The notes under the pieces were generated by a model. That model made no database searches. It saw only the letters and a list, made by a program, of their open reading frames with translations, and was not told the origin of the DNA. Shown in pieces: positions 42,016 to 51,566 of a DNA stretch of 64,000 nucleotides. The translations under genes and the position numbers were made by a program. The DNA comes from Microbacterium sufflavum (GTDB lineage Bacteria; Actinomycetota; Actinomycetes; Actinomycetales; Microbacteriaceae), in contig NZ_CP078076.1 of assembly GCF_023101165.1 (NCBI RefSeq), forward strand, positions 1,612,001 to 1,676,000, given 5' to 3'. How positions within the stretch are numbered: position 1 is the stretch's first letter; each line of letters starts with the position of its first letter.

Positions 42016-42612
42016 TTACTTCTTGCCGCCGAACAGCCCGCCCAGGATGCCGCCCAGGTCGATCCCGCCGCCCGAGCCACTGCCGCCGCCGAGCAGGCCG
42101 CCCAGCACGTCGCCCAGGCCGCCGCCCGAGCCCGAGCCGCTCTGACCGCCGCCGCCGAGGATGCCGCCGATCACATCGCCGATCCCTCCGGAGCCCTCGG
42201 CCGTCCGCTCCGTCTTCGCCGTCTTGTCCTTCGTCGCGTTCGCGATCAGCCCCATCACGATGGGGGCGAGGATCGGCAGGAGCTTGCCGAAGTCGATGCC
42301 CGGGGTCGCCTTCGACTCGGTGAGCTGCGTGGTGACCTCCTTCTCCTTCGACCCGAGGATGTGCGCGACGATCTTGCCGCCGTCGGCCTGGTCGATGTCG
42401 TCGACCGAGGCGGCGCCCGTCGCGCCCTCGTGCTTCTTGAGCGCCTTCTGGATCGCGTCGGAGCCCTCGGGGGTCTCCGCGTTCTTCGCCAGCCCGCCGA
42501 GCAGCACCGCGCCGCCCTGCTCGACCGCGGTCTTCGCCTCGTCGTGCGAGACGCCGAGCTTCTTCGCGATGTCGTCGATCGGAACCTGGCTGAGGATGTC
42601 GTCGAGGGCCAT
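42016..42612 (-). CDS. DUF937 (YidB-like) protein with Gly-rich tail
   Basis: The 198-residue protein begins ALDDILSQVPIDDIAKKLGV, with the DUF937 helical repeat (SHDEAKTAVEQGGAVLLGGL, DFGKLLPILAPIVMGLIANA). It ends in a long Gly/Ser-rich tail (DVLGGLLGGGSGSGGGIDL). ATG 42612 follows GGAAGGA. The function of the family is unknown. It is opposite in direction to its neighbours and separates tilS from the effector-like cassette. Confidence 0.82.
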   Translation of the reverse strand: MALDDILSQVPIDDIAKKLGVSHDEAKTAVEQGGAVLLGGLAKNAETPEGSDAIQKALKKHEGATGAASVDDIDQADGGKIVAHILGSKEKEVTTQLTESKATPGIDFGKLLPILAPIVMGLIANATKDKTAKTERTAEGSGGIGDVIGGILGGGGQSGSGSGGGLGDVLGGLLGGGSGSGGGIDLGGILGGLFGGKK

Positions 42613-42746
42613 GGGGATCCTTCCGTCGGGGGCGTCCGCCCGTCTCCCGCTCACAGTAGTGCGCTCGTGCGCGGATGGGGAGATGTCCCCATCGACCGCG
42701 ACCGGGGCCTGCTCCTATCGTGAAGGCACGGGGGGAAGGAGCATCG

Positions 42747-43013
42747 ATGACGGACCTCGATGTGCAGGGCGAGACGCTGGAGGCGGCCAGAGCGCGACTG
42801 ACCGCGGCGGGTGCGCCGGTCATCACCTCGTGCCTGTCCTTCGCCGGTACCGGTTCGCCGACGGTGGAGGCGGCGCTCGGCGAGATCGAGTCGCTCGTGT
42901 CGCAGGCCCTCTCGGCCCTCGCGCAGACGGCGGCCAACTCGGCCTCCGACGCGGCTGCGGCGGCGAGCACCTTCACCGCGTCGGACGACACTCTCGCGCA
43001 GGCGGCACGATGA
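42747..43013 (+). CDS. Small helical protein, possible type VII secretion (WXG100-like) partner
   Basis: The 88-residue protein starts at ATG 42747 after GGGGGAAGGA. It is Ala/Ser-rich and predicted wholly helical (LDVQGETLEAARARLTAAG, EIESLVSQALSALAQTAANS). Size and helix-rich composition resemble WXG100/LXG chaperone partners, but the central WXG turn is missing. It overlaps the downstream lipase-like gene (ATGA), as such partners usually do with their effector. The assignment is by context and is weak. Confidence 0.55.
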   Translation: MTDLDVQGETLEAARARLTAAGAPVITSCLSFAGTGSPTVEAALGEIESLVSQALSALAQTAANSASDAAAAASTFTASDDTLAQAAR

Positions 43014-44947
43014 GCCTGCCCGGACTGATCGACGACCCCGCCCGCGGCGACGTGGGTGCGGTGACCGGTGCGGCCACCGCGTTCACCACCCGCGCGACCT
43101 CCGCCCGTGCACGCAAGGGTGACGCCGACACCGCGCTCGCGGGTTTGACGTCGATGACCGCCTCCGCGTCCGACGCCCTCGGTGCACGCGTCCTGCTCCT
43201 CGCGCAGCGGTTCGGGGAGGCCGCGGAGGGCCTCGACGGCATCTCCGCCGCGATCACGACGTACGCGACCGACCTCGAGGCGCTGAAGGGCGAGGCCGCC
43301 CGTCGACTCAGGACCGCGCAGAACGCCTACGACCACATCTTCGTCCGACGCGCCGAGGCGCTCAACGCCGCCAGCGAGTTCGTCGCCGGGTGGGCGCTGC
43401 CCTGGGACGCGGTGCTGCCGTCGTGGATGTACCTGGACGACCCGGGCTACCTGCACCGCTGGCAGGCGGCGATCGACGCGTACCACGCCGCCCGTTCCTC
43501 CTACAACGCGCTGGCCGACGAGCGCGCGACGATCGATCAGCGCGCCGCGACCGCGCTCGCCGCGGTGCCCCTGGTCGTCGCGGTGACCCAGGGCGGGAAG
43601 GTCGGCCCGGGCGGCTTCTCGGCCGCCGGGCTCATCTGGGCCGGCGACGTCAACGGCATCACGGCGGAGTCGCTCGCCGGGCTGGGCGACCCCGGCATCA
43701 TCCGCGAGACGTGGAACGCGATGGACGAGGAGACCCGCACGGCGCTCCTGGCGGCATCCTCCCTCCTGCTCGGCAACCTCAACGGCATCCCGATCCGCGA
43801 CCGCGTCACCGCGAACCACAAGAACATCCGCGACGAGATCGCGCGACGCGAGGCTGAGATCGCCCGGCTGCAGGCGCTCGTGGACAGCCTCAAGACGGGC
43901 GACCGCGCGGACGCGTGGGAGGCGAAGGGCTACCTCGACGAGATCGCGAAGCTGCGCGAGCCGATCGACTACTGGCAGAGCCTGCTCGACCAGGACTACA
44001 CGTGGTGGGACGAGAGCGAACGCAAGCACACCGACAAGGGCGCCGGTGCGCGCGTCGTCGTGTTCGACCCTGGTGCCGACGCGGTGGGCACCTACCACGG
44101 CCCCATCGACCCGACGACCGGCGACATCCCCGCCTGGATCCGCAACGTCGCCGTGTCGGTGCCGGGCACCACGACCACGATGACCAGCTTCGGCGACGGC
44201 ACCGGCGCGCAGCTGTACCGCTCGGCGGGACCCGACACGGCCGTGTTCCAGTGGGCCGGCGGCACGTTCCCGCAGCTGGAGCTCCCCGGTCCGACCGATG
44301 CCTCCTACTCGCGCGACCTCGCCCCGAAGCTCGTGGACTTCGTCGCCGGGATCGACAAGCCGAGCGGTTCGACCCTGACCGTGCTGGGGCACAGCTACGG
44401 CGGCGCGACCGTGGGCCTCGCGGAGAAGGCCGGGCTCGTCGCCGACCGCATCCTCTACGTCTCGGCGGCCGGCATGGGGGCGGGAGTGAGCGGCGTCGAG
44501 GACTTCCCGCACACCTCGGCCGTGCCGCACTACTCGATGATGGCGCGCGGCGATCTCGTCGTCGGGCTCATCCAGGGCAACGGCGCCGGCCAGATGCACG
44601 GGCAGTCGCCGCTCACGGCCGACGGCGTGACGCGCCTGGAGACCGGGTGGATCCAGGACGAGCGCGGCGGCCGCGTCGTCGACCTGGAGGACTACAACGT
44701 CGAGGGGAACGGCACACCGCGCGGCATCGACAGCCACAGCTCGGTGTACGACCCGCGCTCCGTGGCGTTCGACAACATCATCGCCGTGATCACCGGCGGC
44801 GACGCGATGCTGTTCGCACCGGACGACGTCTACAACCCGCGGCCGATCGTGGTGCCGGGTGGCGCCCCGATCGTCCAGGCCCCGGTGCGCACCGACGGCA
44901 TCGACAAGCCGGACTTCGTGCCGGAGTACGCGAGGATCGAGGGATGA
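43010..44947 (+). CDS. Large protein with helical N-terminus and DUF1023 alpha/beta hydrolase domain
   Basis: The 645-residue protein has no signal peptide. Residues about 1-330 are helical with coiled coil (ATAFTTRATSARARKGDADT, RREAEIARLQALVDSLKTGD). The C-terminal half is a DUF1023-type hydrolase with nucleophile elbow LTVLGHSYGGATVGLAEKAG near residue 460, an Asp in SMMARGDLVVGL and a His candidate in GIDSHSSVYD near 600. This is the usual plan of actinobacterial ESX-linked or LXG-type lipase effectors, but no ESX machinery is in the window. The start overlaps the small helical gene and the end overlaps the lipoprotein gene (ATGA both), so the three form one translational unit. Confidence 0.75.
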   Translation: MSLPGLIDDPARGDVGAVTGAATAFTTRATSARARKGDADTALAGLTSMTASASDALGARVLLLAQRFGEAAEGLDGISAAITTYATDLEALKGEAARRLRTAQNAYDHIFVRRAEALNAASEFVAGWALPWDAVLPSWMYLDDPGYLHRWQAAIDAYHAARSSYNALADERATIDQRAATALAAVPLVVAVTQGGKVGPGGFSAAGLIWAGDVNGITAESLAGLGDPGIIRETWNAMDEETRTALLAASSLLLGNLNGIPIRDRVTANHKNIRDEIARREAEIARLQALVDSLKTGDRADAWEAKGYLDEIAKLREPIDYWQSLLDQDYTWWDESERKHTDKGAGARVVVFDPGADAVGTYHGPIDPTTGDIPAWIRNVAVSVPGTTTTMTSFGDGTGAQLYRSAGPDTAVFQWAGGTFPQLELPGPTDASYSRDLAPKLVDFVAGIDKPSGSTLTVLGHSYGGATVGLAEKAGLVADRILYVSAAGMGAGVSGVEDFPHTSAVPHYSMMARGDLVVGLIQGNGAGQMHGQSPLTADGVTRLETGWIQDERGGRVVDLEDYNVEGNGTPRGIDSHSSVYDPRSVAFDNIIAVITGGDAMLFAPDDVYNPRPIVVPGGAPIVQAPVRTDGIDKPDFVPEYARIEG

Positions 44948-45471
44948 CCAGGACCGCACGTGCCATCGCGCTGATGGCCGGCGTCCTCGTAGCCCTGACG
45001 CTGGGAGGATGCACCATGACCACCGACGAGAGCCGACTCGACGAATACCGGACAGAGGCCGAGGCGCTGGCCGACGAGATGGTCGGCATGATCCCGGCGG
45101 AGCTGGCCCCGACGACCGCTCCCGACGTCGAGTCGAGCGGACGCATGGTGCAGAACCCGGTCTCCGCCGACCCGTCGCCCGACGACCAGGTGTGGTGGCA
45201 GGTGGACGTCTACGTCGAGCCGGTGCAGCGCGCCGCAGCCTCCGAGGACGCGGCGAAGGCGATCGCGGCGGGTCTGCTCGACGACGGGTGGGAGCACACC
45301 GATGCGCGCGAGACCGGAGAGGGCCGGCGGACCGCGGACGCCTACGCGAAGGACGACTGGTACGTCGAGGTGACCTGGGTGCGCACGGAGGAGGGCAAGT
45401 TCGAGACCGTCGAGCTCTCGGTCCTCAGCCCCCGCACGACCCGCGGCGACCACGACGAGATCCGCTCCTGA
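44944..45471 (+). CDS. Lipoprotein coupled to the DUF1023 hydrolase gene
   Basis: The 175-residue protein has a basic start, a hydrophobic core and the lipobox LTLGGC near residue 23. The mature domain (DQVWWQVDVYVEPVQRAAAS, DDWYVEVTWVRTEEGKFETV) looks beta-rich. Coupled expression right after a putative secreted hydrolase fits either an immunity lipoprotein or a surface cofactor. Neither can be proved here. The ATG overlaps the upstream stop. Confidence 0.7.
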   Translation: MTRTARAIALMAGVLVALTLGGCTMTTDESRLDEYRTEAEALADEMVGMIPAELAPTTAPDVESSGRMVQNPVSADPSPDDQVWWQVDVYVEPVQRAAASEDAAKAIAAGLLDDGWEHTDARETGEGRRTADAYAKDDWYVEVTWVRTEEGKFETVELSVLSPRTTRGDHDEIRS

Positions 45472-45527
45472 CGCCGATGCCGCCCGTCGGGGTCGGAGCA
45501 TCCGGCGACGTCGCCTAAAATCGATCC

Positions 45528-46079
45528 ATGCGCGCCGCGGAGATCCAGGACGACCTTGCACAGATCCTCGTCACCGAGGAGGAGATCACCGCGAAGCTGG
45601 AAGAGCTCGCCGCGCGCGTCGCGGCCGACTACCAGGGCAAAGACCTCCTGCTGGTGGGCGTGCTCAAGGGGGCGGTCATGGTCATGGCCGACTTCGCGCG
45701 GGCTCTGCCGTTCCACGCCCCGATGGACTGGATGGCGGTGTCGAGCTACGGCGCGAGCACCAAGTCCAGCGGCGTCGTGCAGATCCGCAAGGATCTCGAC
45801 ACCGACCTGCACGGCAAGCACGTGCTCATCGTGGAGGACATCATCGACTCCGGCCTCACCCTGAGCTGGCTGCTGGAGAACTTCGAGTCGCGCGGTGCCG
45901 AGTCGATCGAGGTGCTGGCGCTGCTGCGCAAGCCCGAGGCCGCGAAGGTCGAGATCGACTGCAAGTACGTCGGCTTCGACATCCCGGTCGAGTTCGTGGT
46001 GGGCTACGGCCTCGACTACGCCGAGCGCTACCGCAACCTCCGCGACGTCGCGGTCCTCGCGCCGCACGTCTACAGCTGA
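45528..46079 (+). CDS. hpt: Hypoxanthine phosphoribosyltransferase
   Basis: The 183-residue protein has the PRPP-binding loop VLIVEDIIDSGLTLSWLL near residue 107 and a ...VLKGAVMVMADFAR segment typical of HPRT. It salvages hypoxanthine and guanine to IMP and GMP. ATG 45528 lies six bases after TAAAAT, a clear leaderless start. ftsH follows after 94 bases. Confidence 0.96.
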   Translation: MRAAEIQDDLAQILVTEEEITAKLEELAARVAADYQGKDLLLVGVLKGAVMVMADFARALPFHAPMDWMAVSSYGASTKSSGVVQIRKDLDTDLHGKHVLIVEDIIDSGLTLSWLLENFESRGAESIEVLALLRKPEAAKVEIDCKYVGFDIPVEFVVGYGLDYAERYRNLRDVAVLAPHVYS

Positions 46080-46173
46080 GCCTCCGCACACCTCCGCGCA
46101 CGCCGCGGAACCGTTGCGCCGTGGGTGAACGCACAGCGGCCCCCTAGCGGGGAGGCGATACGCTGATCCGACC

Positions 46174-48174
<2,001 letters not shown>

Positions 48175-48175
48175 C

Positions 48176-48781
48176 GTGACGGTCGACAGGGAGCGCGTCG
48201 AGCGGCTCACCCGCGAGCTGCTGGAGGCGATCGGCGAGGACCCGGACCGACCGGGCATCAAGCAGACCCCGGCGCGCATGGCGGAGCTCTACGCGGAGTT
48301 CTTCTCCGGCGTGGGGGAGGACCCTGGAGCGCCCCTCGCGCACACGATCAGCGTGACGCGCGGTCCTGCCCCCGACACCCTGCCGTCCGGTGCGGTGCTG
48401 CTGCGCGACATCCGGTTCCGCTCGGTGTGCGAGCACCACCTGCTGCCGTTCGCCGGGCACGCGCACATCGCCTACCTTCCGGGCGAGCAGGTCGTCGGCC
48501 TCGGGGCGCTGGTGCGCGTGGTCGAGATCCTCGCGGCACGGCCGCAGGTGCAGGAGCGGCTCGGTGAGCAGATCGCCGACACGATCGCCGAGCACCTCGA
48601 CACGCGGGGCGTGCTGGTGGTGCTCGATGCGAGCCACGGCTGCGTCACGATGCGCGGCGGACGGCAGACCGAGGCGTCGACCCTTACGATCGCCGCGCGC
48701 GGGGAGTACACCGACGCCGTCGCCAGGGCCGAGCTCGTGACCCTGATCGGCATGTCCGTCCCGTCCGCCGGCGCGCGCTGA
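48176..48781 (+). CDS. folE: GTP cyclohydrolase I
   Basis: The 201-residue protein has the zinc-site segment RSVCEHHLLPFAGHAHIAYL and DASHGCVTMRGGRQTEA, defining the family. It turns GTP into dihydroneopterin triphosphate, the first step of folate synthesis. GTG 48176 starts just after the ftsH stop. The stop shares one base with the folP start (TGATG). Confidence 0.96.
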   Translation: MTVDRERVERLTRELLEAIGEDPDRPGIKQTPARMAELYAEFFSGVGEDPGAPLAHTISVTRGPAPDTLPSGAVLLRDIRFRSVCEHHLLPFAGHAHIAYLPGEQVVGLGALVRVVEILAARPQVQERLGEQIADTIAEHLDTRGVLVVLDASHGCVTMRGGRQTEASTLTIAARGEYTDAVARAELVTLIGMSVPSAGAR

Positions 48782-49590
48782 TGACCGGCATCTGGGGCAT
48801 CGTCAATGTCACGCCCGACTCGTTCAGCGACGGCGGCCGCTACTTCGACGTGGAGCGCGCGGTGGAGCACGGCCTGCGGTTGCGGGCCGACGGCGCGACC
48901 GTGCTCGACGTCGGCGGGGAGTCGACCAGGCCGGGCGCGGAGCGTGTCGGTGCAGACGAGGAGCAGCGTCGCGTGCTCCCCGTGATCGAGCAGCTCGCGG
49001 CGGCCGGTGTGCCGGTGAGCGTGGACACGCTGAACGCCGCCACGGCCGCGGCGGCCGTGCGCGCGGGCGCCCGGATCGTGAACGACGTGTCGGGCGGCCT
49101 CGCCGATCCGGACATGCGTGCGGCCGTCGCCGAGTCGGGTGCCGACTACGCGATCGGCCACTGGCGCGGCTTCTCGGACGACATGTACGCGAGGGCGGAG
49201 TACCGCAGGGTGGCGCGCGACGTCGCGGGCGAGCTGCAGGAACGGTTGGGGGAGGCCGCCGCCGCCGGCATCGCCCCGTCGCGAGTGATCCTCGACCCCG
49301 GGATCGGCTTCGCGAAGGCCGGGGCACAGAACTGGGACGTGCTGCGCGGCCTCGACGAGATCGTCGCGCTCGGCCCGCGCGTGCTCATCGGCACCTCGCG
49401 CAAGCGGTTCCTCGCCGAGGTGCTGCAGGGCGCACGGCCCGAAGACGGCGAGGTGACGCAGGCGCGACGCGATCTGGCGACCGCCGTCACGAGCGCCCTC
49501 GCCGCGCAGACCGGGGTGTGGGCCGTCCGGGTGCACGACGTCGCCGCGACGCGCGACGCGCTCGCGGTCGCGAAAGCCTGGCGCGGCTGA
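48781..49590 (+). CDS. folP: Dihydropteroate synthase
   Basis: The 269-residue protein begins IWGIVNVTPDSFSDGGRYFD and contains LDVGGESTRPGAERV, both signatures of the sulfonamide target. Pterin- and phosphate-binding residues lie in ILDPGIGFAKAGAQNWDVLR and LIGTSRKRFLAEV. It joins pterin pyrophosphate to p-aminobenzoate. It is translationally linked to folE. Confidence 0.96.
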   Translation: MTGIWGIVNVTPDSFSDGGRYFDVERAVEHGLRLRADGATVLDVGGESTRPGAERVGADEEQRRVLPVIEQLAAAGVPVSVDTLNAATAAAAVRAGARIVNDVSGGLADPDMRAAVAESGADYAIGHWRGFSDDMYARAEYRRVARDVAGELQERLGEAAAAGIAPSRVILDPGIGFAKAGAQNWDVLRGLDEIVALGPRVLIGTSRKRFLAEVLQGARPEDGEVTQARRDLATAVTSALAAQTGVWAVRVHDVAATRDALAVAKAWRG

Positions 49591-49623
49591 GGCGGCGTCG
49601 GAGCCGCGCCGTACGCTAGAGGC

Positions 49624-50019
49624 ATGGACTTCCTCGACGAGATCGTGCTGACAGGGCTGACGGTGTTCGGCCGCCACGGGGTCTACGCGCACGAGCGCGA
49701 GGAGGGGCAGGAGTTCACGATCGACCTGCGTCTGCGGCTCTCGCTGGAGCAGGCCGCCGGATCGGACGACGTGGCCGACACTGTGCACTACGGCGAACTG
49801 GCGGAACGCGTGGCCGCAGTGGTCGCCGGCGAGCCGGTCAACCTCATCGAGACCCTGGCGGAGCGCATCGCCGCGGTCGCCCTCGACGACCGTCGCGTGC
49901 AGGGTGTCACCGTCACGGTGCACAAGCCGCACGCGCCCATCCCGCTGGAGTTCGCCGATGTGGCCGTCACGGTGCACCGCACCCGGGCGCCGGAGACCCT
50001 GGAGGACATCACGGTATGA
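49624..50019 (+). CDS. folB: Dihydroneopterin aldolase
   Basis: The 131-residue protein has ILTGLTVFGRHGVYAHEREE-type sequence at the start (LTGLTVFGRHGVYAHERE) and the VADTVHYGELAERV motif. It cleaves dihydroneopterin to hydroxymethyl-dihydropterin. TACGCT six bases before the ATG gives it a leaderless start of its own inside the fol operon. The stop overlaps folK (ATGA). Confidence 0.95.
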   Translation: MDFLDEIVLTGLTVFGRHGVYAHEREEGQEFTIDLRLRLSLEQAAGSDDVADTVHYGELAERVAAVVAGEPVNLIETLAERIAAVALDDRRVQGVTVTVHKPHAPIPLEFADVAVTVHRTRAPETLEDITV

Positions 50020-50555
50020 GCCGCAATCTCACGCGCCCGCCCGACGTTCCCGCCCCGCGTCCCGGTCGCCCGGAGACGGTCGCGGTCGTGGCCCTCGGGG
50101 CGAACCTGGGCGACCGGCAGGAGACGATCCGCGCGGCCGTCGAGCGCATCCGTCGGCTGCCGCTGGTGAGCGACGTGCGCGTCTCGCGGCTGTTCGAGAC
50201 GGTGGCGGTGCGCCTCGACGGTCCCGACCCCGACGCCCCGGGCTACGTCAACGCGGTCGCGCTCGTCACCACGCGGCTGGCGCCGGAGATCCTGCTGGGC
50301 ATGCTGCACGCGATCGAGGACGAGAACGGGCGCGTGCGGGAGGAACGGTGGGGCGACCGCACGCTCGATCTCGACCTCATCGCGTACGGCGATGTCGAAT
50401 CGGACGACCCGCGGCTGGAGCTGCCGCATCCGCGCGCGGCCGAGCGCCTGTTCGTGCTGGAGCCGTGGCTCGACGTCGACCCCGGCGCCGCACTGGTCGG
50501 ACACGGACGCGTCGACGACCTCGTGGCGGGGCTGCGCGCGCGGGGCGACGCATGA
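50016..50555 (+). CDS. folK: 6-hydroxymethyl-7,8-dihydropterin pyrophosphokinase
   Basis: The 179-residue protein has ALGANLGDRQETIRAAVERI, the HPPK motif RWGDRTLDLDLIAYGDVES and LPHPRAAERLFVLEPWLDVD. It pyrophosphorylates the pterin for folP. It overlaps folB upstream and the DUF3180 gene downstream by four bases each. Confidence 0.95.
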   Translation: MSRNLTRPPDVPAPRPGRPETVAVVALGANLGDRQETIRAAVERIRRLPLVSDVRVSRLFETVAVRLDGPDPDAPGYVNAVALVTTRLAPEILLGMLHAIEDENGRVREERWGDRTLDLDLIAYGDVESDDPRLELPHPRAAERLFVLEPWLDVDPGAALVGHGRVDDLVAGLRARGDA

Positions 50556-51034
50556 AGCGCACGTCCGCCGGGCTGCTCGCCGTGCTCGCCCTCCTCGGGG
50601 GTGCCGTGGGGTTCGCGCTCGACCAGATGCTCACCGCGGGAGGGCGGGCCACGTTCACGCCGTCGCTCCTGCTGCCCGTGCTGCTCGTGCTCATCGCGAT
50701 CGCGGCGCTCGGGGTCGCCTGGCCGGTGCGCCGCAGCGTCCGCTCCGGAAGGCGTATCGACCCGTTCCGCGCGCTTCGTGCCGCGACACTGGCGCGGGCG
50801 TCGAGCCTGCTCGGCGCGATCATGGCCGGCTTCGGCGCAGGACTGCTGCTCTTCCTTCTGACGAGGCCGATCGATCCGCCGGTAGGGTCGACAGTGGCGA
50901 TGGCCGCGCTGATCGCGAGTGCAGTCGTGCTCGTCGTGGCCGCCCTCATCGCTGAACAGTTCTGCACCCTCCCGAAGGATCCTGATGACTCAGAACCCAG
51001 AGACCGCGCCCCTGAACCCGGCGGAGGGCACTGA
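50552..51034 (+). CDS. DUF3180 membrane protein
   Basis: The 160-residue protein has four hydrophobic helices (LLAVLALLGGAVGFALDQ, LLLPVLLVLIAIAALGVAW, LGAIMAGFGAGLLLFLL, ALIASAVVLVVAALIAEQ) and matches the DUF3180 plan. DUF3180 regularly follows folK in actinobacteria, but its function is unknown. Its ATG overlaps the folK stop. The last 50 bases overlap the next gene in another frame. Confidence 0.85.
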   Translation: MKRTSAGLLAVLALLGGAVGFALDQMLTAGGRATFTPSLLLPVLLVLIAIAALGVAWPVRRSVRSGRRIDPFRALRAATLARASSLLGAIMAGFGAGLLLFLLTRPIDPPVGSTVAMAALIASAVVLVVAALIAEQFCTLPKDPDDSEPRDRAPEPGGGH

Positions 51035-51566
51035 CCTCGACGCGCTGGACCGCGGCACGTACACGCAGTTGCGCACGGCGCGCAACGAGGCACGCCTCGA
51101 GCTCGACGGCACGTGGCACCAGATCTCGCCGCGGTACGTCGTGTCGCAGATCGTGCAGAACGTCATCTTCCTGGTCATCGTCGCCGTCGCCGCGGTGGTG
51201 CTGAACGTCGTGCTCGAGCAGGACTGGGTCTGGATCCCCGCGGGCGCGATCATCCTGATCACCCTGATCACGCTCGTGATCCTGCCGCGGCAGGCGCGCG
51301 CGATCGGCTACATGCTGCGCGCGGACGACATCGTGTTCCGCAAGGGGATCCTGTGGCAGCGCATGATCGCCGTGCCGTACGGGCGCATGCAGCTGGTCGA
51401 CATCACGCAGGGCCCGCTCGACCGGGCGTTCGGCGTGTCCCAGCTGAAGATGGTGACGGCGGCGGCGACGACGGGCGTGCAGATCCCCGGACTCACCCAG
51501 GCGGCGGCCGAGGCCCTGCGCGACACGCTCATCCAGGTGGCCGAGACCCGCCGGACCGGCCTGTGA
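50985..51566 (+). CDS. PH-like (bPH2/YdbS) membrane protein
   Basis: The 193-residue protein has two adjacent membrane helices (IVQNVIFLVIVAVAAVVLNV, WIPAGAIILITLITLVILP). A bacterial PH domain follows, with YMLRADDIVFRKGILWQRMI and PYGRMQLVDITQGPLDRAFG, the bPH2 core. ATG 50985 follows GAAGGA and lies inside the DUF3180 gene. It is coupled to the YdbT-like gene (GTGA). In Bacillus, YdbS/YdbT pairs affect resistance to certain antimicrobials; the role here is not established. Confidence 0.85.
   Translation: MTQNPETAPLNPAEGTDLDALDRGTYTQLRTARNEARLELDGTWHQISPRYVVSQIVQNVIFLVIVAVAAVVLNVVLEQDWVWIPAGAIILITLITLVILPRQARAIGYMLRADDIVFRKGILWQRMIAVPYGRMQLVDITQGPLDRAFGVSQLKMVTAAATTGVQIPGLTQAAAEALRDTLIQVAETRRTGL

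Noticed and set aside
40916..44959. 1347-codon minus-strand open frame
   Set aside because: It is antisense to tilS and the DUF1023 gene, with no recognisable domain.
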